This document shows positions 8,235-18,608 of a DNA stretch of 64,000 nt, piece by piece (position 1 is the first letter of the stretch; every line of letters starts with the position of its first letter). Under the pieces are notes generated by a model. The model was not told the DNA's origin, made no database searches, and saw only the letters and a list, made by a program, of their open reading frames with translations. The translations under genes were made by a program, and so were the position numbers. Source of the stretch: Gammaproteobacteria bacterium. Lineage in GTDB: Bacteria > Pseudomonadota > Gammaproteobacteria > Burkholderiales > Burkholderiaceae_B. The stretch lies in the NCBI GenBank assembly GCA_018815245.1, contig JAHIXK010000010.1:248001-312000 (forward strand). Direction: 5' to 3'.

Positions 8235-9691
8235 TTGCGCCAGAACGCCGGGGTGAACAGCACAAGAATGGTGAACATTTCCAGACGACCCAACAGCATG
8301 GCAAAGGAATAAACCCAAGTCTGGAAATCACCAAGGCTGGCATAGTTGGAAGATGGCCCCAACTCTCCCAGGGCCGGCCCCAAACAATTGATCATGGCAA
8401 TGGTGCCAGTCAGCGCAGCGATCGGTTCAAGACCCGTGAACATTTGAATCATGGTGATGGAAATGATGCTCATGCCATACATCAACATGAAAGCCAAGAC
8501 ACCAAAAATAACCTGGGCACTGACTGCCGCCCCCCTGATTCTCACCGGATTAACAGCTCGGGGATGCAAGACACGGGACAATTCACCTACCGCATGCTGA
8601 AACAGAATGACAGCGCGCAACATTTTGATGCCACCGCCAGTGGAGCCCGCTGCAGTGGCAAAAATACTGAGAAAAATCATCGTCAGTGGTGCAAACATGG
8701 GCCACTGCGCGTAGTCGGTATTCGCAAAACCAGTCGTGGTCGCCACCGACACCACATTGAACAAACTGAAGCGGAAAGCCTCACTGAAAGTTGTGTACTG
8801 CTGGTGTGCCAACAAAAACACCGTGACAAAAAACACCGATACAAACATCAAGATCAAAAACCATTTGGTTTCCGGACACATCGAGTAAGGGCGAAACGAT
8901 TTGCCGCGCCACGCCATGAAGTGAATGGCAAAATTGATCCCGGAGATCAGCATAAACACCACGGCCACCATCTCGATTGCAGCAGAATCGAAGTACGCGT
9001 AACTGGCGTCGTGGGATGAGAAGCCAGACAACGACATGGTGGTGCCTGCGTGCATGAAAGCATCCAGCCAGGTCATGCCCGCCAGCTTGTAACTGATGGC
9101 GCAACCCACTGACAAGGCGAAGTACACCAGGTACAGTGACTTGGCGGTCTCTGTAATGCGCGGGGTCAACTTGCTGTCTTTCATCGGCCCCGGTGTTTCG
9201 GCTTTGAATACCTGCGAACCACCCACGCCCAACAATGGCAAAATGGCCACGGCCAATACCAAAATACCCATGCCACCAATCCAGGACAAAAGATGTCGCC
9301 AAATATTGATGCTGGCCGGCATTGTATCCAAACCCGTCAGCACGGTGGCACCCGTGGTGGTCAGCCCCGAGACCATCTCGAAATACGCATCCGTAAAACT
9401 GAGGTTGTCAAAATAGAGCACCAGCGGAATGGCACAGAATGCCGGAATCAGGGACCACACCGCCGACACCAGCAGAAAACCATCGCGAGGTTGCAATTCG
9501 CGCTTGAAACGGCGGGTCAGCAAATGCGCCGCCAGACCGACCAGAAATGTGGTCAAAAATCCGGTGCTGAACGCCTCAACGGTTGGTTCGCCCGTGATAA
9601 AAGCATAGACAAGCGGCACCAGAAAGGACACTGAAAAAAGCGCCAGGGCGAAACCCAATACGGTGACAACCGGAAAAATTGAATTTCTCAT
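8231..9691 (-). CDS. trkH: Trk potassium uptake channel subunit
   Basis: Membrane subunit of the Trk K+ uptake system, 486 residues, which fits TrkH. It is strongly hydrophobic, with filter-like glycine segments T-T-T-G-A-T-V near residue 112, S-L-S-G-F-S-S near 220, T-T-T-G-F-A-N near 315 and a final T-I-A-M-I-N-C-L-G-P, giving the four-repeat pore expected of the family. It lies 15 nt downstream of trkA and overlaps the CobW-like gene by 4 nt. The cytosolic TrkA encoded upstream should gate it. Confidence 0.96.
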   Translation of the reverse strand: MRNSIFPVVTVLGFALALFSVSFLVPLVYAFITGEPTVEAFSTGFLTTFLVGLAAHLLTRRFKRELQPRDGFLLVSAVWSLIPAFCAIPLVLYFDNLSFTDAYFEMVSGLTTTGATVLTGLDTMPASINIWRHLLSWIGGMGILVLAVAILPLLGVGGSQVFKAETPGPMKDSKLTPRITETAKSLYLVYFALSVGCAISYKLAGMTWLDAFMHAGTTMSLSGFSSHDASYAYFDSAAIEMVAVVFMLISGINFAIHFMAWRGKSFRPYSMCPETKWFLILMFVSVFFVTVFLLAHQQYTTFSEAFRFSLFNVVSVATTTGFANTDYAQWPMFAPLTMIFLSIFATAAGSTGGGIKMLRAVILFQHAVGELSRVLHPRAVNPVRIRGAAVSAQVIFGVLAFMLMYGMSIISITMIQMFTGLEPIAALTGTIAMINCLGPALGELGPSSNYASLGDFQTWVYSFAMLLGRLEMFTILVLFTPAFWRK

Positions 9692-9706
9692 GCAGCGTGC
9701 GCCACT

Positions 9707-11083
9707 TTAGATAAACCCCACACCAACTTGGAACAATTTCTCAACCTGCGGCACCAGTTTGCGGTTTTCAACGAAAGTAATAATGTGGTCTTCCGCCTCG
9801 ATCACGGTGTCGTGGTGCGCCATGATCACTTGATCACCACGCACAATCGCACCAATCACCGCGCCCTTTGGCATGTCAATTTTTTCAATGGCACGGCCCA
9901 CCACTTTCGACGACTTTGAATCGCCATGCGCAATGGTTTCAATCGCCTCTGCCACGCCACGGCGCAAGCGGTGAACCGCCACCACGTCACCACGCCGAAT
10001 GTGCTTGAGCAATTCGCTAAGCGTGGCATTCGACGGCGCAAGTGCAATGTCAATTTGCCCACCCTGCACCAGCTCGGCGTAAACCTTGCGCTGAATCAGC
10101 GCGATGACCCGGCGTGCGCCCATGCGCTTGGCCAACAAGGAAGACATGATGTTGTTTTCATCGTCGTTGGTCAGCGCAATGAAGGTGTCGACATCTTGCA
10201 CATTCTCTTCCGCCAGCAAATCTTCATCCGTGGCATCGCCGTACAACACCAAGGTGCGCGAACCCAACTGGCTGGCCAAATCTTCGCAACGCTTTCGATC
10301 CGCATCAATCACTTTCACCTGGTAGTTTTCTTCCAGGCTGCGTGCAAGGCGCAAACCAATGTTGCCGCCGCCTGCAATCATGACCTTGGCGACCGGTTTT
10401 GAAACCCTGCGCAGTTCCGCCATCACGGTGCGCACGTGTTCAGTGGCCGACAAGCAAAACACCTCGTCGCCCGGCTGAATCATGGTGTAACCCTCGACGG
10501 CCACGGGCTGGTTTTCGCGGAACAGCGCCACAATGCGCACATCGACTTTGGGCAGGTGTTTGCGCAGGTCTTCGATGGGATGAGAAACCAAGGGTCCGCC
10601 TGCGTAAGCGCGCACAGAAACCAGCGTGACTTTGCCATCGGCAAAGTCAAGCACCTGCAAGGCATCGGGAAATTCGATCAGGCGTTCTATGTGCTCCGTC
10701 ACGCTTTGCTCTGGGCAAATGACATGGTCCACATTAAAACCCTCGTCGCCATGCAGGTTGGCCTGCTCCATCATTTCCGGCGAACGCACCCGCGCAATGC
10801 GGCGTGGCACATTGAACATCAATGCCGCCATGCGGCAGGCCACCAGGTTGGTTTCATCGCTGCGGGTTACCGCCACCAGCATGTCGGCGTCTTCGGCACC
10901 AGCCTGCCTCAACACGCGCGGCAAGGCACCGTTGCCGGCAATGGTGCGCAGGTCGTAACGGTCTTGAAGGTCTGCCAACACCGCGGGGTCTGGATCGATC
11001 AAGGTGATGTCGTTGTGCTCGGACACCAGGCTTTCCGCGAGGCTGGCCCCCACACGCCCGGCACCGACAATGATGATTTTCAT
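9707..11083 (-). CDS. trkA: Trk system potassium uptake regulatory protein TrkA
   Basis: Cytosolic NAD(H)-binding regulator of TrkH. Its 458 residues form two tandem RCK halves, each with a Rossmann loop: I-I-V-G-A-G-R-V-G at the N-terminus and M-I-A-G-G-G-N-I-G near residue 235. Each is followed by a TrkA-C-like domain. It overlaps the upstream ntrX-like gene by 4 nt (ATGA), and trkH follows directly. This ties potassium uptake to the NtrY/NtrX-type two-component pair in one transcript. Confidence 0.96.
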   Translation of the reverse strand: MKIIIVGAGRVGASLAESLVSEHNDITLIDPDPAVLADLQDRYDLRTIAGNGALPRVLRQAGAEDADMLVAVTRSDETNLVACRMAALMFNVPRRIARVRSPEMMEQANLHGDEGFNVDHVICPEQSVTEHIERLIEFPDALQVLDFADGKVTLVSVRAYAGGPLVSHPIEDLRKHLPKVDVRIVALFRENQPVAVEGYTMIQPGDEVFCLSATEHVRTVMAELRRVSKPVAKVMIAGGGNIGLRLARSLEENYQVKVIDADRKRCEDLASQLGSRTLVLYGDATDEDLLAEENVQDVDTFIALTNDDENNIMSSLLAKRMGARRVIALIQRKVYAELVQGGQIDIALAPSNATLSELLKHIRRGDVVAVHRLRRGVAEAIETIAHGDSKSSKVVGRAIEKIDMPKGAVIGAIVRGDQVIMAHHDTVIEAEDHIITFVENRKLVPQVEKLFQVGVGFI

Positions 11084-11802
11084 GCGATATTTTTACGCGC
11101 AGTGCGGCCCACTTCAACACCCAGCTGTTTGAGTTTTCGGTACAAGTGTGTGCGCTCAATACCGGTTCGTTCAGCAAGGCGGGTCATACTGCCATTTTCA
11201 AGGCGCAAGTGGTATTCGAAATAAATCCGCTCGAAGGAATCGCGCGCATCGCGCAACTGCGCGTCCAGATCAAGCGTGGACAATTCTGCCAGGGCTTGAC
11301 CCAAAGGGCTGGTGTCAGGCGTGGACAAGGAATTGCCCGACACAGACATGGCACCGCCCGCAACACTACCGGGCGCACCAGGAACTCCATTGGCTTTGGG
11401 CTGCGATTGCATCAAGGCGCGGGCAGACTGCACCATTTTTCCGCGAGCCAAACCTTTTTCAACGGCACCCAGCAGCTTTTGCAGTGAAATGGGCTTTTCC
11501 AGAAAATCAAGCGCGCCAATGCGCGTGGCCTCCACAGCCGTGTCGATGGTGGCGTGCCCGCTCATCATGATCACAGGCATGGTCAGCAGGCCTTTGACCG
11601 ACCATTCTTTCAGCAGGGTGACACCATCGGTGTCAGGCATCCAGATATCCAGCAACACCAGGTCGGGTTGCTCTTGCTCTCGAATAGTACGCGCCTGGCC
11701 TGCGTTTTCTGCAAGCAGCACGGCATGCCCTTCATCCCCAAGGATTTCGGACAAAAGTTCTCGAATTCCAATTTCGTCATCAACAACGAGAATGGTCGCC
11801 AT
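11080..11802 (-). CDS. NtrX-like response regulator, receiver plus Fis-type domain
   Basis: 240 residues. Residues 1-125 form a receiver with the acidic pair D-D near 8-9, the acceptor Asp in L-V-L-L-D-I-W-M-P near 52 and Lys in L-E-K-P. A low-complexity Gly/Ser/Pro linker follows, then a C-terminal Fis-type helix-turn-helix with T-G-I-E-R-T-H-L-Y-R-K-L. The sigma-54 AAA+ ATPase domain of classical NtrX is absent, so it cannot remodel sigma-54 polymerase in the normal way. An AGAAGGA lies upstream of ATG 11802. Its kinase is the preceding ntrY-like gene, 18 nt away. Confidence 0.9.
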   Translation of the reverse strand: MATILVVDDEIGIRELLSEILGDEGHAVLLAENAGQARTIREQEQPDLVLLDIWMPDTDGVTLLKEWSVKGLLTMPVIMMSGHATIDTAVEATRIGALDFLEKPISLQKLLGAVEKGLARGKMVQSARALMQSQPKANGVPGAPGSVAGGAMSVSGNSLSTPDTSPLGQALAELSTLDLDAQLRDARDSFERIYFEYHLRLENGSMTRLAERTGIERTHLYRKLKQLGVEVGRTARKNIA

Positions 11803-11820
11803 GGTTTGAGAGTTCCTTCT

Positions 11821-14094
11821 TTATGCGGCCCGACTATGTTCGGCATTGTTCAAGGTGTCTTGCAACACGGGAAAAGTTAATTCCACCGCTGCACCAACAA
11901 CCCGCCCTTGTGCATTTACCCTGTTTCGAATGGCAATTCGCGCTTTGTGTTCGTCTGCGATTTTCCGCACAATGGCCAATCCCAAGCCTGTGCCTTTTGT
12001 TTTGGTCGTGATGTAAGGCTCGAAGGCTTTGGCCAACAAATCCGGATTAAAACCCGGCCCGTTGTCAGCCACCACCAACTTCACCCCCACCAGCAGTTCT
12101 TGCTCGCCTTCCGGCGCTTTCAAACCTTCGGTTCGAACCTCAACCTGGGGATTTTCGCAATCTACACACGCGTCTAACGCATTTTGCAACAAATTATGAA
12201 TCACTTGGCGCAACTGCGACGAATCTCCAGCCACCAGTGGCAAATTTTCAGTCAATTTTGGAATGAAGCGCAGTTCGGTCTGCTCTTCAATGCCCACATG
12301 CACATCGTACAGCGCCAACACATCGACCACCAAGTCATTCAAATCCAGTGGTTTTAAATCAGCCGGGGGCAAACGTGCATAGTCCCGGAAATCGTTGACC
12401 AGTCGTTTCAGTGATTCGACCTGGTTCACAATGGTGCGCGTGGCCCGCTGTAAAATACCGGATTCCGGTTCTTGCAGTTTGTCCGCCAGCTTCATTTGCA
12501 AACGCTCGGCAGAAAGCTGAATTGGCGTGAGCGGGTTTTTGATTTCATGGGCAAGGCGACGCGCCACCTCACCCCAAGCGGCTGTGCGCTGGGCGGAAAT
12601 CAGTGCGGTGATGTCGTCGCACACCAGCACGTAACCCGCCTTCTCACCAGGCAGGCGCGAACCACGAACCAGAATGGATTTCGAACTTTGCGAATCAAAG
12701 GCACGGGGGATTTCAAGCTGCTTTTGCCAAATGCCGCTTTCTTCGCTGTCATTGCCCTGGTTGTCGGCCACGCTGGCACGCACTGCCATGGCAAAGCCCT
12801 CAAGACCGGGCATGTCGTCGAGCGGGTGCCCTTGGTTCTCGGCCAGTGAACGATCAAAAATTCGCAGGGCACCATCGTTGTACATTTTCAAACGCAACTT
12901 GTGGTCAAGCACCAGTACACCGGCGGACAAACTGGTCAGCAGGCTTTGCAGAAAGTCATTGTTGGCAGCCAACTGGTTTTGGTTGGCTTGCAGGCGGCGC
13001 TGCGCTTCCGACAACTGCCGCGTCATGGTGTTGAACGAATCAACCAGCTCGCGCAGTTCATCGTCTGCATTCACAGGCTGCATGGCTTTGAAATTGCCGC
13101 TGGCCAGCGCCTTGGTACCTTCAGCCAGCCACAACAGTGGCGACGACAACCTTGATGACAACCAGAATGCGGCCGCTACAGAAACAAACACTGTGAGCAA
13201 CAACGCCAGTGTCAGCGTAATGCCGTAAATTTTCCGAAGGCCAGAACGCGACAGCTGCAATTCCTGATAGTCGCGGTACACGCTTTGCACAGCATTGGCC
13301 CGCTGTGAAAGTGTGGTGGGCACAGGGTGCATAATTTGAACGTAACGCTGGCCCAAATCAAAACTGGTCAATGGGGGTGCAATGGGCACCACCACACGCA
13401 TGTAAAGCCGTTCTTCGGGATCGTCGGGGTCGGGTTCAATTTGCTGAAACGGGCGGGTCATGAGCGCTTGGCGCAACATGACTTGCGTGGGCAGACTGGG
13501 CAACAGGCTGTCAAGCTGACCGCCGGAACTGCCGAGGATCTGACCGGTTTCGGTCAGCAGGGTAAGCTCTTGCACATTGGCAGCATCCCGCAGGCGCGGC
13601 AGTTCGAGCAACTGTTCGCTCGGTGTGGCACGCGACAGTTCAATCGAGATGGACTGCCCTTTTAACGCCAGTTCATTGATCAAACTGTCGAGCGCGGTCT
13701 GCCCCAAATTCAAACCCGATTCCAGTGCACCGTCCACCCGCACATCAAACCAGCTGTCGATACTTTTTGCCAGAAACTGCACCGACACCAGGTACAACAC
13801 GAATCCGGGAATCAAACCCATGAGCGCGAATGACAGTGACATGCGCAGCATCAGCCGCGAGCCAAACACACCTGCGCGGTAACGGCGCACCATGCGCACA
13901 ATCAGCAGCAGCAAAATGGCAAAAAGTCCGGCCGCAATGATACCGTTCAGCGTGATCAACAGCGGGTAATTGCTTTCAAAAAAATCGGTGTTCGATGAGG
14001 CCGAGGCCAGCAAAAACAGAAACACACCACCCAGGCCACCCATGATCAACAAGGTGTAGCGCAACCAACGGGTGTTCTCCAGCCAGGGGTTCAT
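11821..14094 (-). CDS. NtrY-like membrane sensor histidine kinase
   Basis: 757 residues. Transmembrane segments are near 14-32, 45-68, 84-107 and 287-312, and a periplasmic loop lies at about 110-285. A HAMP region follows near 312-365, a PAS domain near 375-495, and a HisKA domain with the phosphorylated His516 in A-H-E-I-K-N-P. The C-terminal HATPase has D-N-G-P-G-F and G-T-G-L-G-L. This is the architecture of NtrY. It is translated with the DUF4390 gene (4-nt overlap) and followed by its regulator. The signal is unknown; linkage to trkA-trkH suggests a role in potassium or envelope homeostasis, which is inference. Confidence 0.92.
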   Translation of the reverse strand: MNPWLENTRWLRYTLLIMGGLGGVFLFLLASASSNTDFFESNYPLLITLNGIIAAGLFAILLLLIVRMVRRYRAGVFGSRLMLRMSLSFALMGLIPGFVLYLVSVQFLAKSIDSWFDVRVDGALESGLNLGQTALDSLINELALKGQSISIELSRATPSEQLLELPRLRDAANVQELTLLTETGQILGSSGGQLDSLLPSLPTQVMLRQALMTRPFQQIEPDPDDPEERLYMRVVVPIAPPLTSFDLGQRYVQIMHPVPTTLSQRANAVQSVYRDYQELQLSRSGLRKIYGITLTLALLLTVFVSVAAAFWLSSRLSSPLLWLAEGTKALASGNFKAMQPVNADDELRELVDSFNTMTRQLSEAQRRLQANQNQLAANNDFLQSLLTSLSAGVLVLDHKLRLKMYNDGALRIFDRSLAENQGHPLDDMPGLEGFAMAVRASVADNQGNDSEESGIWQKQLEIPRAFDSQSSKSILVRGSRLPGEKAGYVLVCDDITALISAQRTAAWGEVARRLAHEIKNPLTPIQLSAERLQMKLADKLQEPESGILQRATRTIVNQVESLKRLVNDFRDYARLPPADLKPLDLNDLVVDVLALYDVHVGIEEQTELRFIPKLTENLPLVAGDSSQLRQVIHNLLQNALDACVDCENPQVEVRTEGLKAPEGEQELLVGVKLVVADNGPGFNPDLLAKAFEPYITTKTKGTGLGLAIVRKIADEHKARIAIRNRVNAQGRVVGAAVELTFPVLQDTLNNAEHSRAA

Positions 14095-14708
14095 TTCAAC
14101 GCCTCGCGCTTGGGCGTGAAATCAAAGGTCAGCCATTCCGAAGACAAGTCCCATTCGCTGTTCACCAGCGCACTGATCTGGAATGGCTTGGGCAATTCTG
14201 TCAACAGCAGGCGAAATCGTACCTGGGCTTGATACGGTTGACCAATGTTGATGCGATCACGCGAAATAACCCCCCAGTCCCTGACCTTGGTCATGTACTG
14301 CATCGCATCTTCCAGGGTGGGCGCGTTGTAGGTGTTTGCGGGGGTGACCACGCGGTAGGTTCGGGTCAGCGCAATGTAGGACAAACTCAATGGGTAAGTG
14401 GTGCTGACCACCTCTTCATCAACCCAATACCAACGCGAACGCATCAGCTTGAAATCGACCGCAAACTGCAGGGGCAAGCCCCGGTCCACCGCCTCGCGCA
14501 GTTTATGACCCAATTCAATATCGAATTCAGCAGCAAGATTCCAACCCGCAGCGGCGGGTGGCTTGCTGGGTTCCAGCTTGACGGCAGTAACCCTTGTGAT
14601 CGAATCTTGCTGCGCAAAGCCCACCGCGAGAACACTCAGTAGCAGCAGGCCGAACAGGCCATGCGCAATGCGCATCCATGACAAGGGGTGGGCCTGGCTA
14701 AATTTCAA
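14091..14708 (-). CDS. DUF4390 family exported protein
   Basis: 205 residues with an N-terminal hydrophobic segment (about 15-32) ending in A-V-G-F-A, which looks like a signal peptide or membrane anchor. The remainder matches DUF4390, a family commonly encoded between rsmB and the ntrY-like kinase in Burkholderiales. Features include R-S-R-W-Y-W-V-D-E-E and L-T-R-T-Y-R-V. Function is unknown. Conservation of its place upstream of the kinase makes an accessory sensing role conceivable. Confidence 0.85.
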   Translation of the reverse strand: MKFSQAHPLSWMRIAHGLFGLLLLSVLAVGFAQQDSITRVTAVKLEPSKPPAAAGWNLAAEFDIELGHKLREAVDRGLPLQFAVDFKLMRSRWYWVDEEVVSTTYPLSLSYIALTRTYRVVTPANTYNAPTLEDAMQYMTKVRDWGVISRDRINIGQPYQAQVRFRLLLTELPKPFQISALVNSEWDLSSEWLTFDFTPKREALK

Positions 14709-14717
14709 GGCACACCC

Positions 14718-16085
14718 TCAAGTGGTTAGAGATTTTTCAAACTTGGCGTAAAAGAACCCGTCAGGAGATGCTTCATAACCCTCGCCGCTGCTTTCCGCGT
14801 GGGTTGGCAGCATGAAGCCTGGGGCTGTTTGCGCCACGGCATCGGGGTGATTGTCTTGAAAAGCTTTTGCCAACAGGGGCCCCTCTTCTGGAAAGATGGA
14901 ACAGGTCACCAGCAAAAGTGTACCGCCCGGCTTTAGGGTAGACCACAAAGCGTTCAGTATTTTGTGTTGTATCTGCGACAACTTGGCAATATCGTCGGGT
15001 CTGCGCAACCACGGGATGTCCGGGTGGCGGCGAACCACGCCCGAACCCGTGCAAGGCACATCGGCCAGAATGCCATCAAACGGCACGCCATCCCACCAGG
15101 TGTCGAGCAATTCTGCTTGAGCCACTTTCAGGCGCAAATCCCACTTGCCATTCAAGGTGGGGGCAATGCGGCGAATGTTGTCTTCCACGCGGCCCAACCG
15201 TTGCGGGCTTGAGTCGAGTGCAACCAGTTCAATGTCGGCCAGTTCCAGCAGGTGGCCGGTTTTTCCGCCCGGGGCGGCACAGGCGTCCAGAATGCGCTGG
15301 CCACTCTGGGGGTTCAACAATTGTGCTGCCAACTGGGCTGCGCTGTCTTGCACCGACACCTGACCCAATTCAAAGCCGGGCAATGCCGACACGGGAACGG
15401 GCTTGGCCAGCAACACCGCCTGCTCGCCAACTACACTGGCCTGCATGCCCGCTGCATTCAATTGCTCGGCGTAAGCCTGTGCAGAACTGGTTCGGCTGTT
15501 GACCCGCAACACCAGTGGCGGGTGGCTTTGCGCCTGGCCTAGCAAGGCTTGCCAATGTTCAGGGTGGCTGGCTTTCATTTTTCCAACCCACCAAACGGGC
15601 AGGTTGTATTGGGCCAGCGGGTCTTCGAGCGCCTTGGTGCGCCAAGTGTTTGAATCGCGCAGAAAATTGCGCAAGCAAGCGTTGGCCAAACCCTTGGCCC
15701 GCGCAAATTCTTCGCTGCCGGTGCAGGCATACACCATTTGGTCCACCACCGTGTGCGCCGGGTACTTGGGATTTTTGGCGTCCCACAGCAAACCAAAACC
15801 CAGGGCCATCAATTCATTCAGTGGCTCGGGGCTCAGGCTGGGTTTGCCGCTGATCAGCCGCGTAAGCACCTGGCCTTTGCCCATGTTCCGCATGCCAAAG
15901 TAGGCAAGGTCTTGAATGGCACCCAAAGCCTGCGGTGTTTTCACCCCGTGGGTTTCGGACGCAAGCGCCTGATCAAGCGAACGCCCTTCGCGCAATACGC
16001 GGGTCAGTACAGCACCCGCCTTTAACAGTGCAAAGGCAAGGCTGGCTTCGGTCAGCTTGGGTGGTTTGGTGTTGACCGGCTTCAA
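14718..16085 (-). CDS. rsmB: 16S rRNA m5C967 methyltransferase RsmB
   Basis: 455 residues. An N-terminal NusB-like domain (about 1-150) precedes a Rossmann methyltransferase domain with the SAM loop [10 protein letters not shown] near residue 265. The two catalytic cysteine motifs are D-V-P-C-T-G-S-G near 341 and V-T-C-S-I-F near 396. It modifies cytosine 967 of 16S rRNA. The stop of htpX overlaps its start by 4 nt. Placement after def-fmt is the common proteobacterial arrangement, with htpX inserted. Confidence 0.94.
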   Translation of the reverse strand: MKPVNTKPPKLTEASLAFALLKAGAVLTRVLREGRSLDQALASETHGVKTPQALGAIQDLAYFGMRNMGKGQVLTRLISGKPSLSPEPLNELMALGFGLLWDAKNPKYPAHTVVDQMVYACTGSEEFARAKGLANACLRNFLRDSNTWRTKALEDPLAQYNLPVWWVGKMKASHPEHWQALLGQAQSHPPLVLRVNSRTSSAQAYAEQLNAAGMQASVVGEQAVLLAKPVPVSALPGFELGQVSVQDSAAQLAAQLLNPQSGQRILDACAAPGGKTGHLLELADIELVALDSSPQRLGRVEDNIRRIAPTLNGKWDLRLKVAQAELLDTWWDGVPFDGILADVPCTGSGVVRRHPDIPWLRRPDDIAKLSQIQHKILNALWSTLKPGGTLLLVTCSIFPEEGPLLAKAFQDNHPDAVAQTAPGFMLPTHAESSGEGYEASPDGFFYAKFEKSLTT

Positions 16086-16942
16086 AGTGGGCCGCCAGTG
16101 CTGCGGGCCAAATCCATCAAACGGCGAATACGTTCTTCAGTGGGCGGGTGGGTTGAAAACAGGCCGGCAATGCCTTGGCCTGAAAGCGGGTTCATGATCA
16201 TCATTTGAGCAGTTTCCGGGTGCGCTTCAGTGGTACGAAACGGAATGCCTTTGGCATAACGTTGAATTTTATCCAGGGCGCTGGCCAAAGCTGCCGGGTC
16301 GCCACAAATTTCAGCGCCGCCACGGTCAGCCTCGTATTCACGGGCGCGGGAAATTGACATTTGGATCAGCGAAGCCGCCAGGGGTGCCAAAATTGCCAAG
16401 GCAATACTGGCCACCGGGTTCATGGGCTGGCCGTTTTCATTCCGTCCGCCAAAGAACAGGGCGAAGTTGGCCAAGGCAGAAATGGCACCGGCCATGGTGG
16501 CTGAGATGGTGGAAATTAAAATGTCACGATGCTTCACATGGGCCAGTTCATGGGCCATTACGCCACGCAATTCACGCGCGGAAAGCACCTGCAAAATACC
16601 TGTGGTTGCGGCCACCGCCGCGTTTTCCGGGTTGCGCCCGGTCGCAAAAGCATTGGGTGCATTGTCGTTGATCAGGTACACACGCGGCATGGGCAGCTCG
16701 GCGCGTTGCGCAAGCTCGGCCACCATGTTGTAGAAATCAGGCGCGCTGTTGGCGTCCACCTGTTTTGCGTTGTACATGCGCAAAACCATTTTGTCGGAAA
16801 ACCAATAGGCCCCAAAGTTCATTACCAATGCGAAGCCCAGCGCCAGCAGCATGCCGCCACGGCCACCCATCATGCCGCCCAGCACCACGAACAACGCGGT
16901 GATTGCAGCCATCAGCATGAATGTTTTCATCCAGTTGAACAT
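16082..16942 (-). CDS. htpX: membrane zinc protease HtpX
   Basis: 286 residues, the usual HtpX length. Two N-terminal hydrophobic segments (about 7-25 and 30-48) precede the metalloprotease motif A-H-E-L-A-H-V-K-H near residue 130. Further hydrophobic segments follow near 145-165 and 178-197, then the third zinc-ligand region E-Y-E-A-D. The family degrades misfolded inner-membrane proteins. It lies between fmt (87-nt gap) and rsmB (4-nt overlap), so it is probably part of the def-fmt transcript. Confidence 0.95.
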   Translation of the reverse strand: MFNWMKTFMLMAAITALFVVLGGMMGGRGGMLLALGFALVMNFGAYWFSDKMVLRMYNAKQVDANSAPDFYNMVAELAQRAELPMPRVYLINDNAPNAFATGRNPENAAVAATTGILQVLSARELRGVMAHELAHVKHRDILISTISATMAGAISALANFALFFGGRNENGQPMNPVASIALAILAPLAASLIQMSISRAREYEADRGGAEICGDPAALASALDKIQRYAKGIPFRTTEAHPETAQMMIMNPLSGQGIAGLFSTHPPTEERIRRLMDLARSTGGPL

Positions 16943-17029
16943 GATTTTTCATCCTGGCCGCTTGTGCGGCCTTGTTGATTCGACCATTTAAAAATAAAGC
17001 TTTTTCGCGAAATTTCAAGGTCAATGCAA

Positions 17030-18031
17030 TCAGTTGGAGGGCTCAAACCCCAACTGGGTTCCCGCCACCAAGCCCAAAGCCTGCGCCACTTGCTGCGCAG
17101 GCAGCCGCTTGCCACCAGCCTTTTGCAGGGTTCGAATGCGCAGCACACCCTGCCCGCACTGCACTTCGATGCCCGTGGCGTCAACGGACAATACCTCGCC
17201 GGGTTTACCCATCAGGCCAGCAACAGCCACAGTTTCGGCGTCGAAACATTTCACGGGCTCGGCATTGAACAGGGTGTTGGCCCCGGGAAAGGGGTCGAAG
17301 GCACGCAGTGTACGCTGAAGTTCTACGGCGCTGCGGCCCCAGTTGATCACGCCTTCTGCTTTGGTGATTTTTTCTGCGTAAGTAACGCCAACTGCGGGTT
17401 GGGGAACGAGGGGCAAGATTCCAGACTGCAAAGCATCCAGTGCCTCGACCAGCAGGTCACCGCCCAGCAAAGCCAGTTTGTCGTGCAGTCTGCTTGCAGT
17501 GTCGCTGTGTTCTATGGGCAGCGTGCGCCACAAGCGAACCGGGCCTGTGTCCAGCCCGGCTTCCATTTGCATGATGCACACGCCGGTTTCGTTGTCGCCT
17601 GCTTCAATACAACGCTGGATCGGTGCCGCACCGCGCCAGCGCGGCAACAGGCTGCCATGAATGTTCAGGCAACCCAGGCGGGGTGCATCCAGCACAGCCT
17701 GCGGCAAAATCAGGCCGTAGGCGGCCACAATCAGCACATCCAAAGGCTGACCGTGCACGGCGGTTTTCAATGCGGCCAACGCCTGCTCCGCTTCCTCGCC
17801 TTTTTTCAGGCTGAGTGGTTGCAACACGGGCAACCCATGCGCCACCGCCAACTGCTTCACGGGCGAGGCCTGCAGCTTCATGCCCCTGCCTGCAGGGCGG
17901 TCGGGTTGGGTCAGCACCAGGTGCACGGGGTAGCCAGCGGCCATGAGCTTTTCCAGCGCCACCCGGGCAAATTCGGGTGTGCCGGCAAAACCCACATTCA
18001 GGGTTCGGTTCATAGGGGGTGCAGCAATCAA
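17030..18031 (-). CDS. fmt: methionyl-tRNA formyltransferase
   Basis: Formylates Met-tRNAfMet for translation initiation. 333 residues. The N-terminal formyltransferase domain starts with [10 protein letters not shown] and contains the folate-site signature [16 protein letters not shown] near residues 109-124. The C-terminal OB-like domain is complete. It overlaps the upstream def by 4 nt. Confidence 0.97.
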   Translation of the reverse strand: MIAAPPMNRTLNVGFAGTPEFARVALEKLMAAGYPVHLVLTQPDRPAGRGMKLQASPVKQLAVAHGLPVLQPLSLKKGEEAEQALAALKTAVHGQPLDVLIVAAYGLILPQAVLDAPRLGCLNIHGSLLPRWRGAAPIQRCIEAGDNETGVCIMQMEAGLDTGPVRLWRTLPIEHSDTASRLHDKLALLGGDLLVEALDALQSGILPLVPQPAVGVTYAEKITKAEGVINWGRSAVELQRTLRAFDPFPGANTLFNAEPVKCFDAETVAVAGLMGKPGEVLSVDATGIEVQCGQGVLRIRTLQKAGGKRLPAQQVAQALGLVAGTQLGFEPSN

Positions 18032-18555
18032 GCGGTTTGAAGCTTGTCTTGCTTCTTTATTTTGCTTTTGATGCGGGTCTGCTTCAGTTGCGAGAGGTAT
18101 TCCACGAACACCTTGCCGTTCAGGTGGTCAATTTCATGCTGAATACACACGGCCAGCAGTTCATCGCAATCGATTTCGAACCACTCGCCCTTCACATTCT
18201 GGGCACGTACTTTCACGGTGTCGGGGCGCTCAACTTTTTCGTAAATCCCGGGCACGGACAAACAACCTTCTTCGTACACCTTGCTTTCTTTGCTGGCGTC
18301 GATGATTTCCGGATTGATGAACACCGTCAGGCCAGAATTGTCCTCGGTCACATCAATCACGATCACCCGTTTGTGTACGTTCACTTGCGTGGCCGCCAGG
18401 CCAACACCGGGCGCATCGTACATGGTCTCTGCCATGTCTTGGGTCAGTTTGACAAGCGCGTCATCAAACTGGGTGACAGGGGTGGCAACCGTTTTCAAGC
18501 GCGGATCCGGATAACGCAAAATTGGGAGCAAAGCCATCTTTCCAAAAACCTTCAC
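18028..18555 (-). CDS. def: peptide deformylase
   Basis: Removes the formyl group from nascent proteins. 175 residues with all three motifs: [17 protein letters not shown], and the metal-binding Q-H-E-I-D-H-L. It is the first gene of the leftward operon and divergent from dprA, with 53 bp between them. Confidence 0.97.
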   Translation of the reverse strand: MKVFGKMALLPILRYPDPRLKTVATPVTQFDDALVKLTQDMAETMYDAPGVGLAATQVNVHKRVIVIDVTEDNSGLTVFINPEIIDASKESKVYEEGCLSVPGIYEKVERPDTVKVRAQNVKGEWFEIDCDELLAVCIQHEIDHLNGKVFVEYLSQLKQTRIKSKIKKQDKLQTA

Positions 18556-18608
18556 TGTTGATACTTAAAAGGATATACCTTCTGTGGCAAAAATAGTTCG
18601 AAAATTCC

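Noticed and set aside
17024-18040. 338-codon plus-strand frame opposite fmt
   Set aside because: Covers exactly the fmt gene on the opposite strand; fmt has complete motifs.
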